DNA from: Candidatus Dormiibacterota bacterium
GTDB taxonomy: Bacteria; Acidobacteriota; Polarisedimenticolia; Gp22-AA2
Direction: 5' to 3'
Assembly: GCA_035635555.1 (NCBI GenBank)
Contig: DASQAT010000037.1
Span: forward strand, 1-64,000
Length of the DNA: 64,000 nt
The first letter of the stretch is position 1, and each line of letters begins with the position of its first letter. Shown in pieces: positions 1 to 8,649 of this stretch. A program made the position numbers and the translations under genes. The notes under the pieces are model-generated. The model worked only from the letters and a program-made list of their open reading frames with translations, searched no databases and was not told the DNA's origin.

Positions 1-2
1 CT

Positions 3-874
<872 letters not shown>

Positions 875-875
<1 letters not shown>

Positions 876-1564
876 TGGAGCACACCAGCCGGCATTACGA
901 GATGGAGCTCGTGGAGCTGAAGGAGAAGATCCTCTTCGTCGGCGGCATGGTCGAGGAGATGATCGGCTCGGCGATGCGCTCCCTCCTGGACCGGGATCCC
1001 GAGCTGGCGCGCCAGGTCATCGACTCGGACCCCAGGGTCGACGTCGCCGAGCTGGAGGTCGATCACCTCTGCCTGAACCTGCTGGCGCTGCGGCAGCCGG
1101 CCGCGTCGGACCTGAGGTTCATCGCCACCGCCCTCAAGATCGTGACCGACCTCGAGCGCATCGGCGACCTTGCGGTCAACATCGCCGAGCGCTCGATCGA
1201 GCTGAACGAAGAGCCGCCGCTCAAGCCGTACATCGACATCCCCCGCATGGCGTCGGCCGCGGCGGGGATGGTCCGCCAGTCGCTCGACGCCTTCGTGAAA
1301 CGGGACCCCTTCCTGGCGCGCCAGGTGCTGCGGGCGGACGCCGCCGTGGACGAACTGAACGTCCAGCTGTTCCGCGAGCTCCTGACCTACATGATCGAGG
1401 AGCCGAAGAACGTCAGCCGGGCCCTGCGCATCACCTTCATCGCGAAGTACCTCGAGCGCGTCGCCGATCACGCCACCAACATCGCCCAGATGGTCATCTT
1501 CATGTGCGAGGGGCGCGACGTGCGTCATCCCGGCGCCCAGAAGCGCGCGGGCGGGGAGTCCTGA
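875..1564 (+). CDS. phoU: Phosphate signalling protein PhoU
   Basis: PhoU links the Pst transporter to the PhoR sensor kinase and restrains Pho signalling when phosphate is plentiful. The 229-residue product has the two expected three-helix PhoU repeats. The metal-binding helices are visible as DLERIGDLAVNIAE in the first repeat and YLERVADHATNIAQ in the second. Length matches the family. The ATG is joined to the pstB stop as TGATG, so translation is probably coupled. An in-frame opening continues upstream through pstB but has no homology, so the ATG at 875 is chosen. Confidence 0.95.
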
Positions 1565-1729
1565 AAGCGCCCGAAGTCGCCGGAAACAGCACGAGACGGA
1601 CGCGCAGGACCCACAGCACGCCTCTGCGGTGAAACCCGGCGACACCGCAAAACTCGTCCCAGATGCCGCTTCCCCTCCCCGTTGGTTCGGCGATACCCCT
1701 TAGTGACACCTTGGATGGCGCGATCTCCC

Positions 1730-1758
1730 TTGACCCACAACGTCGCTGACGGCATAAT
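1730..1758 (+). promoter_or_regulatory. Candidate sigma-70 promoter for the Kelch-like protein gene
   Basis: TTGACC at 1730-1735 and CATAAT at 1753-1758 are separated by exactly 17 bases and lie about 80 bases upstream of the GTG at 1840. The region 1565-1839 holds no other gene I can support. The call is by eye; no transcript data are available. Confidence 0.45.
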
Positions 1759-1839
1759 CTTTCCATACGTCCCTCGCAACCTCTTCCAGGAAGAGCGAGC
1801 TCCGGCGAGCCACGTCTCGACCTTACTCGGGAGGCTCGA

Positions 1840-4800
1840 GTGAAGCCAAGACTCGCGGTCCAGATTGTGGTCGTCGTAGCCAGTCTGTCGGCGACAGCTC
1901 CGGTGCTGGCGCGTGATCTGACCTTCGAAGAACGAGTCCTCGCACAGGAAGCCATCGAGCGCGTCTACTATTCTCACCAGATCGGTACGTCCAGGTCGTT
2001 CGAAGACGCCGTCCCTCGCACGCTCCTCGAGCGGAAAGTACGAACCTACCTCAAGGAGAGCGTGGCGCTCGAGAAGTTCTGGCACACGCCCGTCACCGCC
2101 GCGATGCTGCAGGGCGAATTAATCCGACTGACGCAGCGAACCCGAATGCCCGAGCGCCTGCGGGAGCTTTATTCGGCGCTGAACGCCGATCCGTTTCTCA
2201 TCCGGGAGTGCTTCGCCCGCCAGATCCTGGTCGCGCGCCTAACCAGGAATCTCTTCGCCTACGACCAATCGCTTCATCTGGGGTCTCGGCTGGCGGCCGA
2301 GTCCCTGCGCGACGGTTTTGTGCGCGGGGACCTCGATCCATGGGCCGAGCAGCCGAGCCGTACCGTTGTCGACTTCGTACGAAGTGACCTCCCGACTGTC
2401 AGAGGCCCGTGCGGCGGTACGCAGGTGTCGAGGGGAAGGGAGCCCGATGAGATTCGCGTGGAGCTCTCACCCGATCAATTTGCAACCTGGATGGCGCGTG
2501 TCCCGACGAACGTCGGCGAAACTGGGCCGCTGGTTGAGGAACGCGAGAAATTCATCCTTCGCGTCGCTCTTACGAGACAACCGGACGAACTCCGCGTCGC
2601 GAGCTTCGCGGTTCCGAAGCAAGGATGGCAGGACTGGTGGACGCAGGTGGTGAGCAATCTCGACGAGCGATCGGTCGTCGCCGTCGCCGCGTCCGATCTG
2701 TCACTGCCATGGCCGGAATCAAGCACGTCCTGCACGGACGACACCTGGGACAACGGGTCGCTCGACGACACGCCGATCCCACGCGAGGGCCATTCGGCAG
2801 TCTGGACCGGCACCGAGATGATTATTTGGGGGGCTATTCGGGGAGCCACGGTTGACGAGGACAAGAGGGGTGCGAGATACGATCCGGCGACCGATACCTG
2901 GGCCCCCATCTCGGCGGTGAACGCGCCGTCGGCACGCAACGGGCACACGGCCGTGTGGACGGGAAGCGCGATGGTGATCTGGGGCGGAATCTTCGGAAGC
3001 ACCTACATGAATACTGGTGGGCGATACGAGCCGAATTCGGACTCCTGGACGACGATGTCAACGACGAATGCACCGGAGCCGCGCCAGAGCCATACTGCGA
3101 TCTGGACGGGAGGACGGATGATCGTTTGGGGTGGCTATGGCGGTGCCGGTCGCCTCGGTACCGGGGGCTCCTACGACCCCGCGACGGATACGTGGATTTC
3201 CATCTCGACGATTAACGCGCCACCGGCGCGGACGGGACATACAGCCGTTTGGACCGGAAGCAGGATGATCGTCTGGGGGGGCGACCCGGACAGCACCGGA
3301 GGTCAGTACGACCCTTCCGCCGACTCCTGGTCATCCGTCTCCTTGCTGAATGCTCCGTCCGTCCGCTCCGGGCATTCGGCCGTGTGGGCCGGAAGCCAGA
3401 TGGTGGTCTGGGGCGGGTACGCCGGCAACGGCGTATATCTGAATGACGGAGGGCGGTACGATCCAGTCGCAGATATCTGGCGGCCGACCTCTTTGATCAA
3501 CGCGCCGTCGAGCCGTGGCGGCGCGACGGCGATCTGGACAGGCAAGGAGATGATCGCGTGGGGCGGCACTAATCACGGAAGCCTGAACACTGGCGGCAGG
3601 TACGATCCGTCCTCCGACACCTGGAAAGCGGTGGCCACGCTCAACGCTCCGGAGAAGCGAGGGATCCATTCGGCCGTGTGGACCGGCGACCTCATGATCA
3701 TCTGGGGGGGCTCCAACGATCAAATCGATCTCAACACCGGAGGCCGCTACGATCCGGCCACCGGCAGTTGGACACCGACCTCGACCGGTGGGGCCCCATC
3801 GCCACGCAGCGGTCACAGGGTCGTTTGGACAGGCAACCTGATGGTGATCTGGGGTGGGTTCGATGGCCAGTTTCTCACCACCGGGGGCAGATACGACCCG
3901 ATGACCGATACCTGGTCGCCGACCTCCGTTCTGAACGCTCCGGTTGGACGCGACGTGCCGACGGTGGTCTGGACGGGTCATGTCATGGTGGTCTGGGGCG
4001 GGACGAACTCCGCCAAGACGGCCTTTTACTATACAGGGGGGCGCTACGACCCGGTGGCCGACACATGGGCGCCCACCTCCACCAGCGCGCCTCTCGGCCG
4101 CGCCGGCCATACGGCTATCTGGACGGGTAAGGTCATGGTGGTGTGGGGAGGATATGCCTACACTCCGCAACTCTTCTACCTCAACACCGGTGGCCGTTAC
4201 GATCCGGTGGCCGATACATGGAGCCCTACCTCGACCCCAGGCGCCCCGACTGGGAGAACGGATCAAGCGGCGGTTTGGACCGGCGGCGTCATGGTGGTCT
4301 GGGGAGGGTACGCAGGCAACGGCATTTATCCAATTGATGGAGGGCGGTACGATCCGACTGCCGATACATGGATTCCGACCTCGACGACCGGCTCTCCACC
4401 GGGAAGGATCGGCCCGGTCGGCGCATGGACCGGAGATCGGGCGATATTCTGGGGAGGCGATGTGAATACCGGCGGGCAGTACGATCCTCTGTCCGACACC
4501 TGGGCACCGACGTCTGTCCTGAATGCTCCGGGTGCCGGCAGGAGCCTCCCGTTCGTCTGGACGGGGAGCGAGATGCTGGTTTTCGCGTCCGAGCAAACGC
4601 CTCCGGGAGCTCGTTATGACCCGCTCGCTGATACGTGGAGGTCCATCTCCGCCCTCGGATCGCCAACCGGCGCCGGTGCGCCCGCCGTCTGGACCGGAAG
4701 CCAGATGATCGTGTGGGGCGGGAGCGTCTCCGTCGGCGGTATATACGTCAACACCGGTGGACGTTACTGCGCATGCACGCCGGTGACCTACTTCCTGGAC

Positions 4801-5223
4801 GCCGACGGCGATGGCTTCGGAGATCCCTTGGTCTCCGCTCAATCCTGCGCCCAGTCACCGGGTTATGTCTCGAACGCCGCAGACTGTGATGACACGGATG
4901 GAGCCACTTGGGCAATCCCCTCGGAGGTCCTGGGAGATCAGTTCGTGGATGATGTGACGCTCACGTGGTCTCCGCCGTCGGCCCCAGGGGCGGCAGTAGA
5001 TGCGTACGACGTGCTGCGGTCCACAGACTCCGCAGACTTTGTGGGTGCAGCGGTCTGCGTTGGCACGAGATCTACGGCCACGAGTCTCGCAGACGGTGCG
5101 ACGCCTCCGTTGGGTCAAGCCTTCTTCTACCTCGTGCGGGCCGACGATGCCTGTCCGAACGGGCTCGGTTCGCTGGGGACCTCTTCGAGCGGCGTGGCGC
5201 GAACCGGACGCAACTGTCCTTAG
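1840..5223 (+). CDS. Large secreted Kelch-like repeat protein with MopE-type segment
   Basis: An 1127-residue exported protein. A signal peptide (about residues 1-24, ending VLARD) is followed by an unrecognised, mostly helical domain to about residue 300. Then come 14 repeats of about 49 residues built around GHTAVWTG..M.VWGG....NTGGRYDP..DTW.PTS, the pattern of Kelch beta-propeller blades. Near residue 985 is a DADGDGFGDP calcium- or metal-binding type segment with CDDTDG. The C-terminus (about 1027-1127) is a fibronectin-III-like domain ending in a Cys-rich tail. GTG start chosen because it directly precedes the signal peptide. Function unknown; surface binding or adhesion is a guess. Confidence 0.85.
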   Translation: MKPRLAVQIVVVVASLSATAPVLARDLTFEERVLAQEAIERVYYSHQIGTSRSFEDAVPRTLLERKVRTYLKESVALEKFWHTPVTAAMLQGELIRLTQRTRMPERLRELYSALNADPFLIRECFARQILVARLTRNLFAYDQSLHLGSRLAAESLRDGFVRGDLDPWAEQPSRTVVDFVRSDLPTVRGPCGGTQVSRGREPDEIRVELSPDQFATWMARVPTNVGETGPLVEEREKFILRVALTRQPDELRVASFAVPKQGWQDWWTQVVSNLDERSVVAVAASDLSLPWPESSTSCTDDTWDNGSLDDTPIPREGHSAVWTGTEMIIWGAIRGATVDEDKRGARYDPATDTWAPISAVNAPSARNGHTAVWTGSAMVIWGGIFGSTYMNTGGRYEPNSDSWTTMSTTNAPEPRQSHTAIWTGGRMIVWGGYGGAGRLGTGGSYDPATDTWISISTINAPPARTGHTAVWTGSRMIVWGGDPDSTGGQYDPSADSWSSVSLLNAPSVRSGHSAVWAGSQMVVWGGYAGNGVYLNDGGRYDPVADIWRPTSLINAPSSRGGATAIWTGKEMIAWGGTNHGSLNTGGRYDPSSDTWKAVATLNAPEKRGIHSAVWTGDLMIIWGGSNDQIDLNTGGRYDPATGSWTPTSTGGAPSPRSGHRVVWTGNLMVIWGGFDGQFLTTGGRYDPMTDTWSPTSVLNAPVGRDVPTVVWTGHVMVVWGGTNSAKTAFYYTGGRYDPVADTWAPTSTSAPLGRAGHTAIWTGKVMVVWGGYAYTPQLFYLNTGGRYDPVADTWSPTSTPGAPTGRTDQAAVWTGGVMVVWGGYAGNGIYPIDGGRYDPTADTWIPTSTTGSPPGRIGPVGAWTGDRAIFWGGDVNTGGQYDPLSDTWAPTSVLNAPGAGRSLPFVWTGSEMLVFASEQTPPGARYDPLADTWRSISALGSPTGAGAPAVWTGSQMIVWGGSVSVGGIYVNTGGRYCACTPVTYFLDADGDGFGDPLVSAQSCAQSPGYVSNAADCDDTDGATWAIPSEVLGDQFVDDVTLTWSPPSAPGAAVDAYDVLRSTDSADFVGAAVCVGTRSTATSLADGATPPLGQAFFYLVRADDACPNGLGSLGTSSSGVARTGRNCP
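2740..4770 (+). repeat. Fourteen tandem Kelch-like coding repeats
   Basis: About 147-base coding repeats, each with the core WTGxxMxVWGG and RYDP...DTW. Fourteen WTG-type cores can be counted. Repeats 12 and 13 are the most divergent (AIFWGG and MLVFAS). Fourteen blades would fit two seven-bladed propellers. The near-identity of several units suggests duplication and homogenisation. Confidence 0.8.
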
Positions 5224-5256
5224 CTGCCGTCCTCTCGTCACGTCTTCCGCCGTTGA

Positions 5257-5433
5257 TTAAGAGAGCGAATCCGTGGCAAGTCTCCATCGGAGTCTGAGCG
5301 GGTAGCGTCGAAGTCGATTTCCCTCCCGGCCCTGCGCATCCGAGTCGTTCAGGTCCGCCACCCTCCGGACATCCCGCAGATACCGTGACAGGACGGTCCG
5401 GCGATCCCGGCCGTCGGCTTCCATCGTGGACAT
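5257..5433 (-). CDS. Small ORF of unknown function
   Basis: A 58-codon frame starting ATG at 5433 and stopping at 5257. A GGGAGG ribosome-binding sequence lies 7 bases before the ATG. It follows sixA (ends 5525) on the same strand, so it could be the last gene of the tmk-tmk-sixA operon. The product is Arg- and Asp-rich, with no signal peptide or recognisable domain. Support is only the ribosome-binding site and position. The rest of 5224-5524 shows nothing I can identify. Confidence 0.35.
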   Translation of the reverse strand: MSTMEADGRDRRTVLSRYLRDVRRVADLNDSDAQGREGNRLRRYPLRLRWRLATDSLS

Positions 5434-5524
5434 GCGCGATCCTCCCAGGGCGACATCAGGGTGCGCCCGCCGGGGGAAGGCCGCGTGCCGGTCCGGTGTC
5501 CTTGCGGTAACGATCCGGTCCGCC

Positions 5525-6040
5525 TCAGCGCGATCGGGGCGCCAGGCGGCGGAGGATCTTCGGCGTGAGCAGGAAGACCAGGCGCCCGTGCCCCGGTCTG
5601 GCCGATCCCTCGAAATCGATCCGGCAGAGCCCGCCCTTCTTGAATTCCAGGGCGATGTCGCCGCGAGGTTCGAGCGTCATGGCTCCCGCCAGGCGGGCGA
5701 GGTCCGGCTCGTGACCGACGAGCAGGACGGCGGCCTCGGCGGGGACCGCCTCCAGCGCGGCGAACACGCCGCCGGTTCCGCCGCCGGGCGACAGGGGGCG
5801 AAGGGCGCGCAGGGCAGGACGGGGACGGAACACCGGGAGGACGATGCGGGCGGTCTGCCGGGCGCGCACCAGAGGCGAGGTCAGCACCAGATCGAAACGC
5901 AGGCCCAGGGAGCGCATGCCGCGCGCGGCGCGGGCCATCCGGTTGCGTCCCTCGCGCGTCAGGGGTCGATCGGCGTCGACGGGGTAACGCTCCGGATCGC
6001 GGGTCTCGGCGATGGCGTGGCGGAGGAGGTAGATCTGCAT
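5525..6040 (-). CDS. sixA: SixA-type phosphohistidine phosphatase
   Basis: Histidine phosphatase superfamily protein of 171 residues. The N-terminal LLRHA motif carries the phospho-accepting histidine, and TSPLVRARQTA and the second histidine in LVGHEPDLARL complete the active site. SixA proteins remove phosphate from HPt domains or from nitrogen-PTS proteins. In this window the gene lies 24 bases downstream of a thymidylate-kinase-like gene on the same strand. Its real substrate here cannot be read from sequence. Confidence 0.85.
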   Translation of the reverse strand: MQIYLLRHAIAETRDPERYPVDADRPLTREGRNRMARAARGMRSLGLRFDLVLTSPLVRARQTARIVLPVFRPRPALRALRPLSPGGGTGGVFAALEAVPAEAAVLLVGHEPDLARLAGAMTLEPRGDIALEFKKGGLCRIDFEGSARPGHGRLVFLLTPKILRRLAPRSR

Positions 6041-6064
6041 CGCTGCCGGGGGCCGGAGCGGATC

Positions 6065-6910
6065 TCAGTCCCGGGAGGGAGCGCGCGCCGCGCGGGCCGG
6101 CGCCTCGTCGGCGCCCCGGACGGTGGTCCCGGCGGCCACCGGCTCCTCGTCCTCGGCCTCGAACAGGAGCGGGCGCAGGGTCTCGAGGCTGCTGGACAGG
6201 GACTGCATCCGCCGATCGTCGAGGAGCGCCTGCACGCGCCGCCGGATGCGCGCCTGGATCTCCTCGGGGCCCTGCGTGGCGTCGACGGTCACGAAGCCGA
6301 ACTCGCGCGACATCTTGTTGTACTCGCGGATCAGGCGCCACTGGTACTTGCGGAACGATTCGAACAGGTCGGTGCCGAGGTGCATGTCCATCCCGGCTTC
6401 CCAGTAGTCGATGCCGCGCGTGCGCAGGACACGCGGGATCAGCGTGTCGGCGTCGATCTTGAGATAGAGCGTCAGGTCGGGGACCAGCGCGAACCCGAAC
6501 ACGCTGCGGATCCACGCCGGATCGGCCCCGCGCACGACGCTGCGGGCGAAGGCGGTGAACACGTAACGGTCTGCGAGAACGACGAACCCCGAGCGCAGCG
6601 CCGGCAGGATGATCTTCTCCAGTCGATCGGCGAAATCGGTGGCGTAGAGCAGGCTGAAGGTGATCTGGTTGAGATTGTGGCCCGCCTTGGCGGCGCCGAT
6701 CGTCTCGGACATCAGCTCGGAGCGGGTCCAGCCGGTCTCGATGACGCCGTACCCCTGCACCTCCAGCCACTCCTTGAGGAGACTCACCTGCGTCGAGCGC
6801 CCGACCCCGTCGGTCCCCTCGATCGTGATCAGCGTCCCCTTGAGATCACGGATGTCGGTGTAGGGGAGACCGTGGCCGTAGTATTTGGCGCCGTCCTTGC
6901 CGGGAGTCAT
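6065..6910 (-). CDS. Thymidylate-kinase-like protein with altered P-loop
   Basis: A 281-residue homologue of dTMP kinase. The core has ITIEGTDGVGRSTQ (about residues 28-41), the TMP-binding DRY segment (VLADRYVFTAFAR) and FDxD-type beta strands (LTLYLKIDAD). Position 38, which should be the catalytic P-loop lysine, is arginine. There is also an unusual C-terminal tail of about 60 Ala/Glu/Arg-rich residues. The start overlaps the stop of the neighbouring paralogue by four bases (ATGA). The pair may form a heteromer in which this subunit is weakly active or regulatory. Family assignment is firm; activity is uncertain. Confidence 0.8.
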   Translation of the reverse strand: MTPGKDGAKYYGHGLPYTDIRDLKGTLITIEGTDGVGRSTQVSLLKEWLEVQGYGVIETGWTRSELMSETIGAAKAGHNLNQITFSLLYATDFADRLEKIILPALRSGFVVLADRYVFTAFARSVVRGADPAWIRSVFGFALVPDLTLYLKIDADTLIPRVLRTRGIDYWEAGMDMHLGTDLFESFRKYQWRLIREYNKMSREFGFVTVDATQGPEEIQARIRRRVQALLDDRRMQSLSSSLETLRPLLFEAEDEEPVAAGTTVRGADEAPARAARAPSRD

Positions 6911-7569
6911 GATGCCTCCGCCAGAGCGGGCTCGTTGTAGAGACGGGTCACGATGGATCTCACCTGCTGCTGCTGGCTGTCGATGTTGCGCGTCCCGTCG
7001 ATGACGCGGAAGCCGAATTCGCCGGTCATGCGGTCGTACTCCTCGATGACGCGTCCCTGGAAGAGACGGAAGCTCTCGACCGGATCCTGGCTCAGACGGA
7101 GATCCATGCCGGCCTCGTAGAACTTGATCTTCTCCCGCGAGCCCAGGATGCGGTCAACCGCGACGTCGATCGGCACGCGGAAATAGAGCGCCACGTCCGG
7201 CTTGACCGCGAACGAGTAGAGGTCGCGCGCCCAGCGCGGATCGACGCCGCGCGCGATGTCACGCGCGAAGGCGGTGTAGATGTACCTGTCCGCCAGGACG
7301 GTCGTGCCGGCCTTGAGATACGGGATGATGCGATAGGTCAGCCGATCCGCGAAGTCGGTGGCGTGCAGCAGGCTGAACGTCGTGGGGGTCAGGAGATTCT
7401 TCTTCTTGCCGCGCTTCGTCGCCTGTCTCACCAGGTCGGACGAGTTCCACTCGGTGAACACGACCTGATGCCCGCGCGCCACGAGCCACTTGTGCAGGAG
7501 CTTGATCTGGGTGCTCTTGCCGGAGCCGTCGATCCCTTCGACAACGATGAGCTTGCCACGCCTGAGCAA
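6907..7569 (-). CDS. tmk: Thymidylate kinase
   Basis: dTMP kinase family, phosphorylating dTMP to dTDP. P-loop VEGIDGSGKSTQ with the lysine intact (residue 18), TMP-site DRYIYTAFARD and a C-terminal IDGT segment are visible. I choose the TTG at 7569: it has a GGGGCGGA stretch just upstream, gives 220 residues (typical for Tmk), and lies about 40 bases downstream of the predicted transcription start. A TTG at 7599 is the alternative. The frame stays open to 7863 but that part overlaps the divergent CHAD gene and has no homology. Confidence 0.85.
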   Translation of the reverse strand: MLRRGKLIVVEGIDGSGKSTQIKLLHKWLVARGHQVVFTEWNSSDLVRQATKRGKKKNLLTPTTFSLLHATDFADRLTYRIIPYLKAGTTVLADRYIYTAFARDIARGVDPRWARDLYSFAVKPDVALYFRVPIDVAVDRILGSREKIKFYEAGMDLRLSQDPVESFRLFQGRVIEEYDRMTGEFGFRVIDGTRNIDSQQQQVRSIVTRLYNEPALAEAS

Positions 7570-7616
7570 TTGTCCGCCCCGCGACTTTCCCTCTTCCAAA
7601 GTATGAGGAAGGCCAG

Positions 7617-7645
7617 AGTATAGCCCAGGGAGACTGCGGTGTCGA
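7617..7645 (-). promoter_or_regulatory. Candidate sigma-70 promoter for the tmk operon
   Basis: On the minus strand, TCGACA (7645-7640) and TATACT (7622-7617) are separated by 17 bases, placing the transcript start near 7610, about 40 bases before the TTG start at 7569. Confidence 0.55.
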
Positions 7646-7646
7646 T

Positions 7647-7664
7647 GTGACAACCTTGTGACAA
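7647..7664 (-). promoter_or_regulatory. Pho-box-like direct repeat
   Basis: On the minus strand, TTGTCAC occurs twice separated by four bases (AAGG), an 11-base period. The enterobacterial Pho box consists of CTGTCAT-type 7-mers with the same 4-base gap. It sits just upstream of the tmk -35 element and about 50 bases upstream of the divergent CHAD/exopolyphosphatase operon. Binding by a PhoB-type regulator is inferred, not shown. Confidence 0.45.
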
Positions 7665-7698
7665 ATGGGCAACTTCCAGGTAACCCCAGGAGATCCTG

Positions 7699-7704
7699 TA
7701 TGAT
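7699..7704 (+). promoter_or_regulatory. Possible -10 element giving a leaderless CHAD transcript
   Basis: TATGAT lies six bases upstream of the GTG at 7711, where a -10 box would place the transcript start at or next to the start codon. No matching -35 is seen at 16-18 bases. Weak, position-based call. Confidence 0.25.
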
Positions 7705-7710
7705 GCGCGC

Positions 7711-8649
7711 GTGAGCGGGACGAGGAGTCCGCGCGGCGGACGAGCCACGAAATTCCCGGCGGCGACCACCGACTGGCCCCGGGAGATCGTCTCGGCGCGC
7801 GGTCGCGACGTCCTCAAGGCTCGCCGTCGCGTGCTGCGCAGAGGCGACGGCGAAGCGATTCATGATCTGCGCGTGGCGACGCGGCGTCTTCAGGCGACGC
7901 TGGAGATCGTCGGGGACCGGTTGCCGGATCGTCCCAGACGAAGGCTCGATCGCCGCGCGCGCACGCTGCGGCGGCGGCTCGGCGCGGCGCGCAACACCTG
8001 GGTCCTGTTGGGATTGCTCGGTGAGTTCCGATCCGTCCCGGGGCGCGAGGAACGAAAGTTCGTGGCGGACCTGGCCCGCCGCCTGGAGAGTACCGCCGGG
8101 TCACGCCCCTCGAAGAAGCGACGGCGCCTTCCCGGTATCCGCAAACGGATCCGGACGCTGCTGCGGGAGATCGCGAACAGGCCCCCAGACTCCGCCGCAC
8201 CGGCGGGGGACGCCATGGGGGGCCACGTGCGGGCGGTGCTGCGGGCCCGCGCCGAAACCCGTGACGGTGATCCGGAAGCGATGCACCGGCTGCGCATCGC
8301 CATCAAGCGCTACCGCTATGCTCTCGAGGCTCTCACCGAGGCGGGCGCGTCGGGCCTGCGGCCTGCCATCCAGGCGGCGCGATCGCTGCAGAGCGACCTT
8401 GGAAGTCTTCACGATCTCGATGTCCTGATCGAGGTCGTGCGCCGGAACGATCACGTCCCGGGTGCCGGCGGCTTCCTGAGCCACCTCCTGCGCGGCCGCA
8501 CACGCCAGGCCGAAAAGTCCCTGCGCCGCCTGGCCGGCTTCCGTCCCGTCTTCGCGGCCCCCTCCGGGGGCGGCGAGCGTCCGGGACGGGTCGCCGCGAG
8601 GCGCGGGTCACTCCCGCGTCAGGCGCAGACGGGATGGACGGCGGCATGA
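7711..8649 (+). CDS. CHAD domain protein (polyphosphate-binding)
   Basis: CHAD domains are histidine-rich helical bundles that bind inorganic polyphosphate. Both halves are recognisable: AIHDLRVATRRLQATLEI near residue 50 and AMHRLRIAIKRYRYALEAL near residue 190, each with the conserved His and basic residues. There is no CYTH triphosphatase domain, so this is a stand-alone CHAD protein of 312 residues. The gene overlaps the exopolyphosphatase gene behind it, which strongly suggests a shared role in polyphosphate metabolism. Confidence 0.85.
   Translation: MSGTRSPRGGRATKFPAATTDWPREIVSARGRDVLKARRRVLRRGDGEAIHDLRVATRRLQATLEIVGDRLPDRPRRRLDRRARTLRRRLGAARNTWVLLGLLGEFRSVPGREERKFVADLARRLESTAGSRPSKKRRRLPGIRKRIRTLLREIANRPPDSAAPAGDAMGGHVRAVLRARAETRDGDPEAMHRLRIAIKRYRYALEALTEAGASGLRPAIQAARSLQSDLGSLHDLDVLIEVVRRNDHVPGAGGFLSHLLRGRTRQAEKSLRRLAGFRPVFAAPSGGGERPGRVAARRGSLPRQAQTGWTAA

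Noticed and set aside
2740-4770. Regular DNA repeats as a possible CRISPR array
   Set aside because: Repeats are about 147 bases, imperfect and in frame; they encode Kelch-like blades, with no short identical repeats and unique spacers.
7570-7863. N-terminal extension of the tmk gene
   Set aside because: The frame is open to 7863 but overlaps the divergent CHAD gene, crosses the predicted promoter, and its translation has no kinase similarity.
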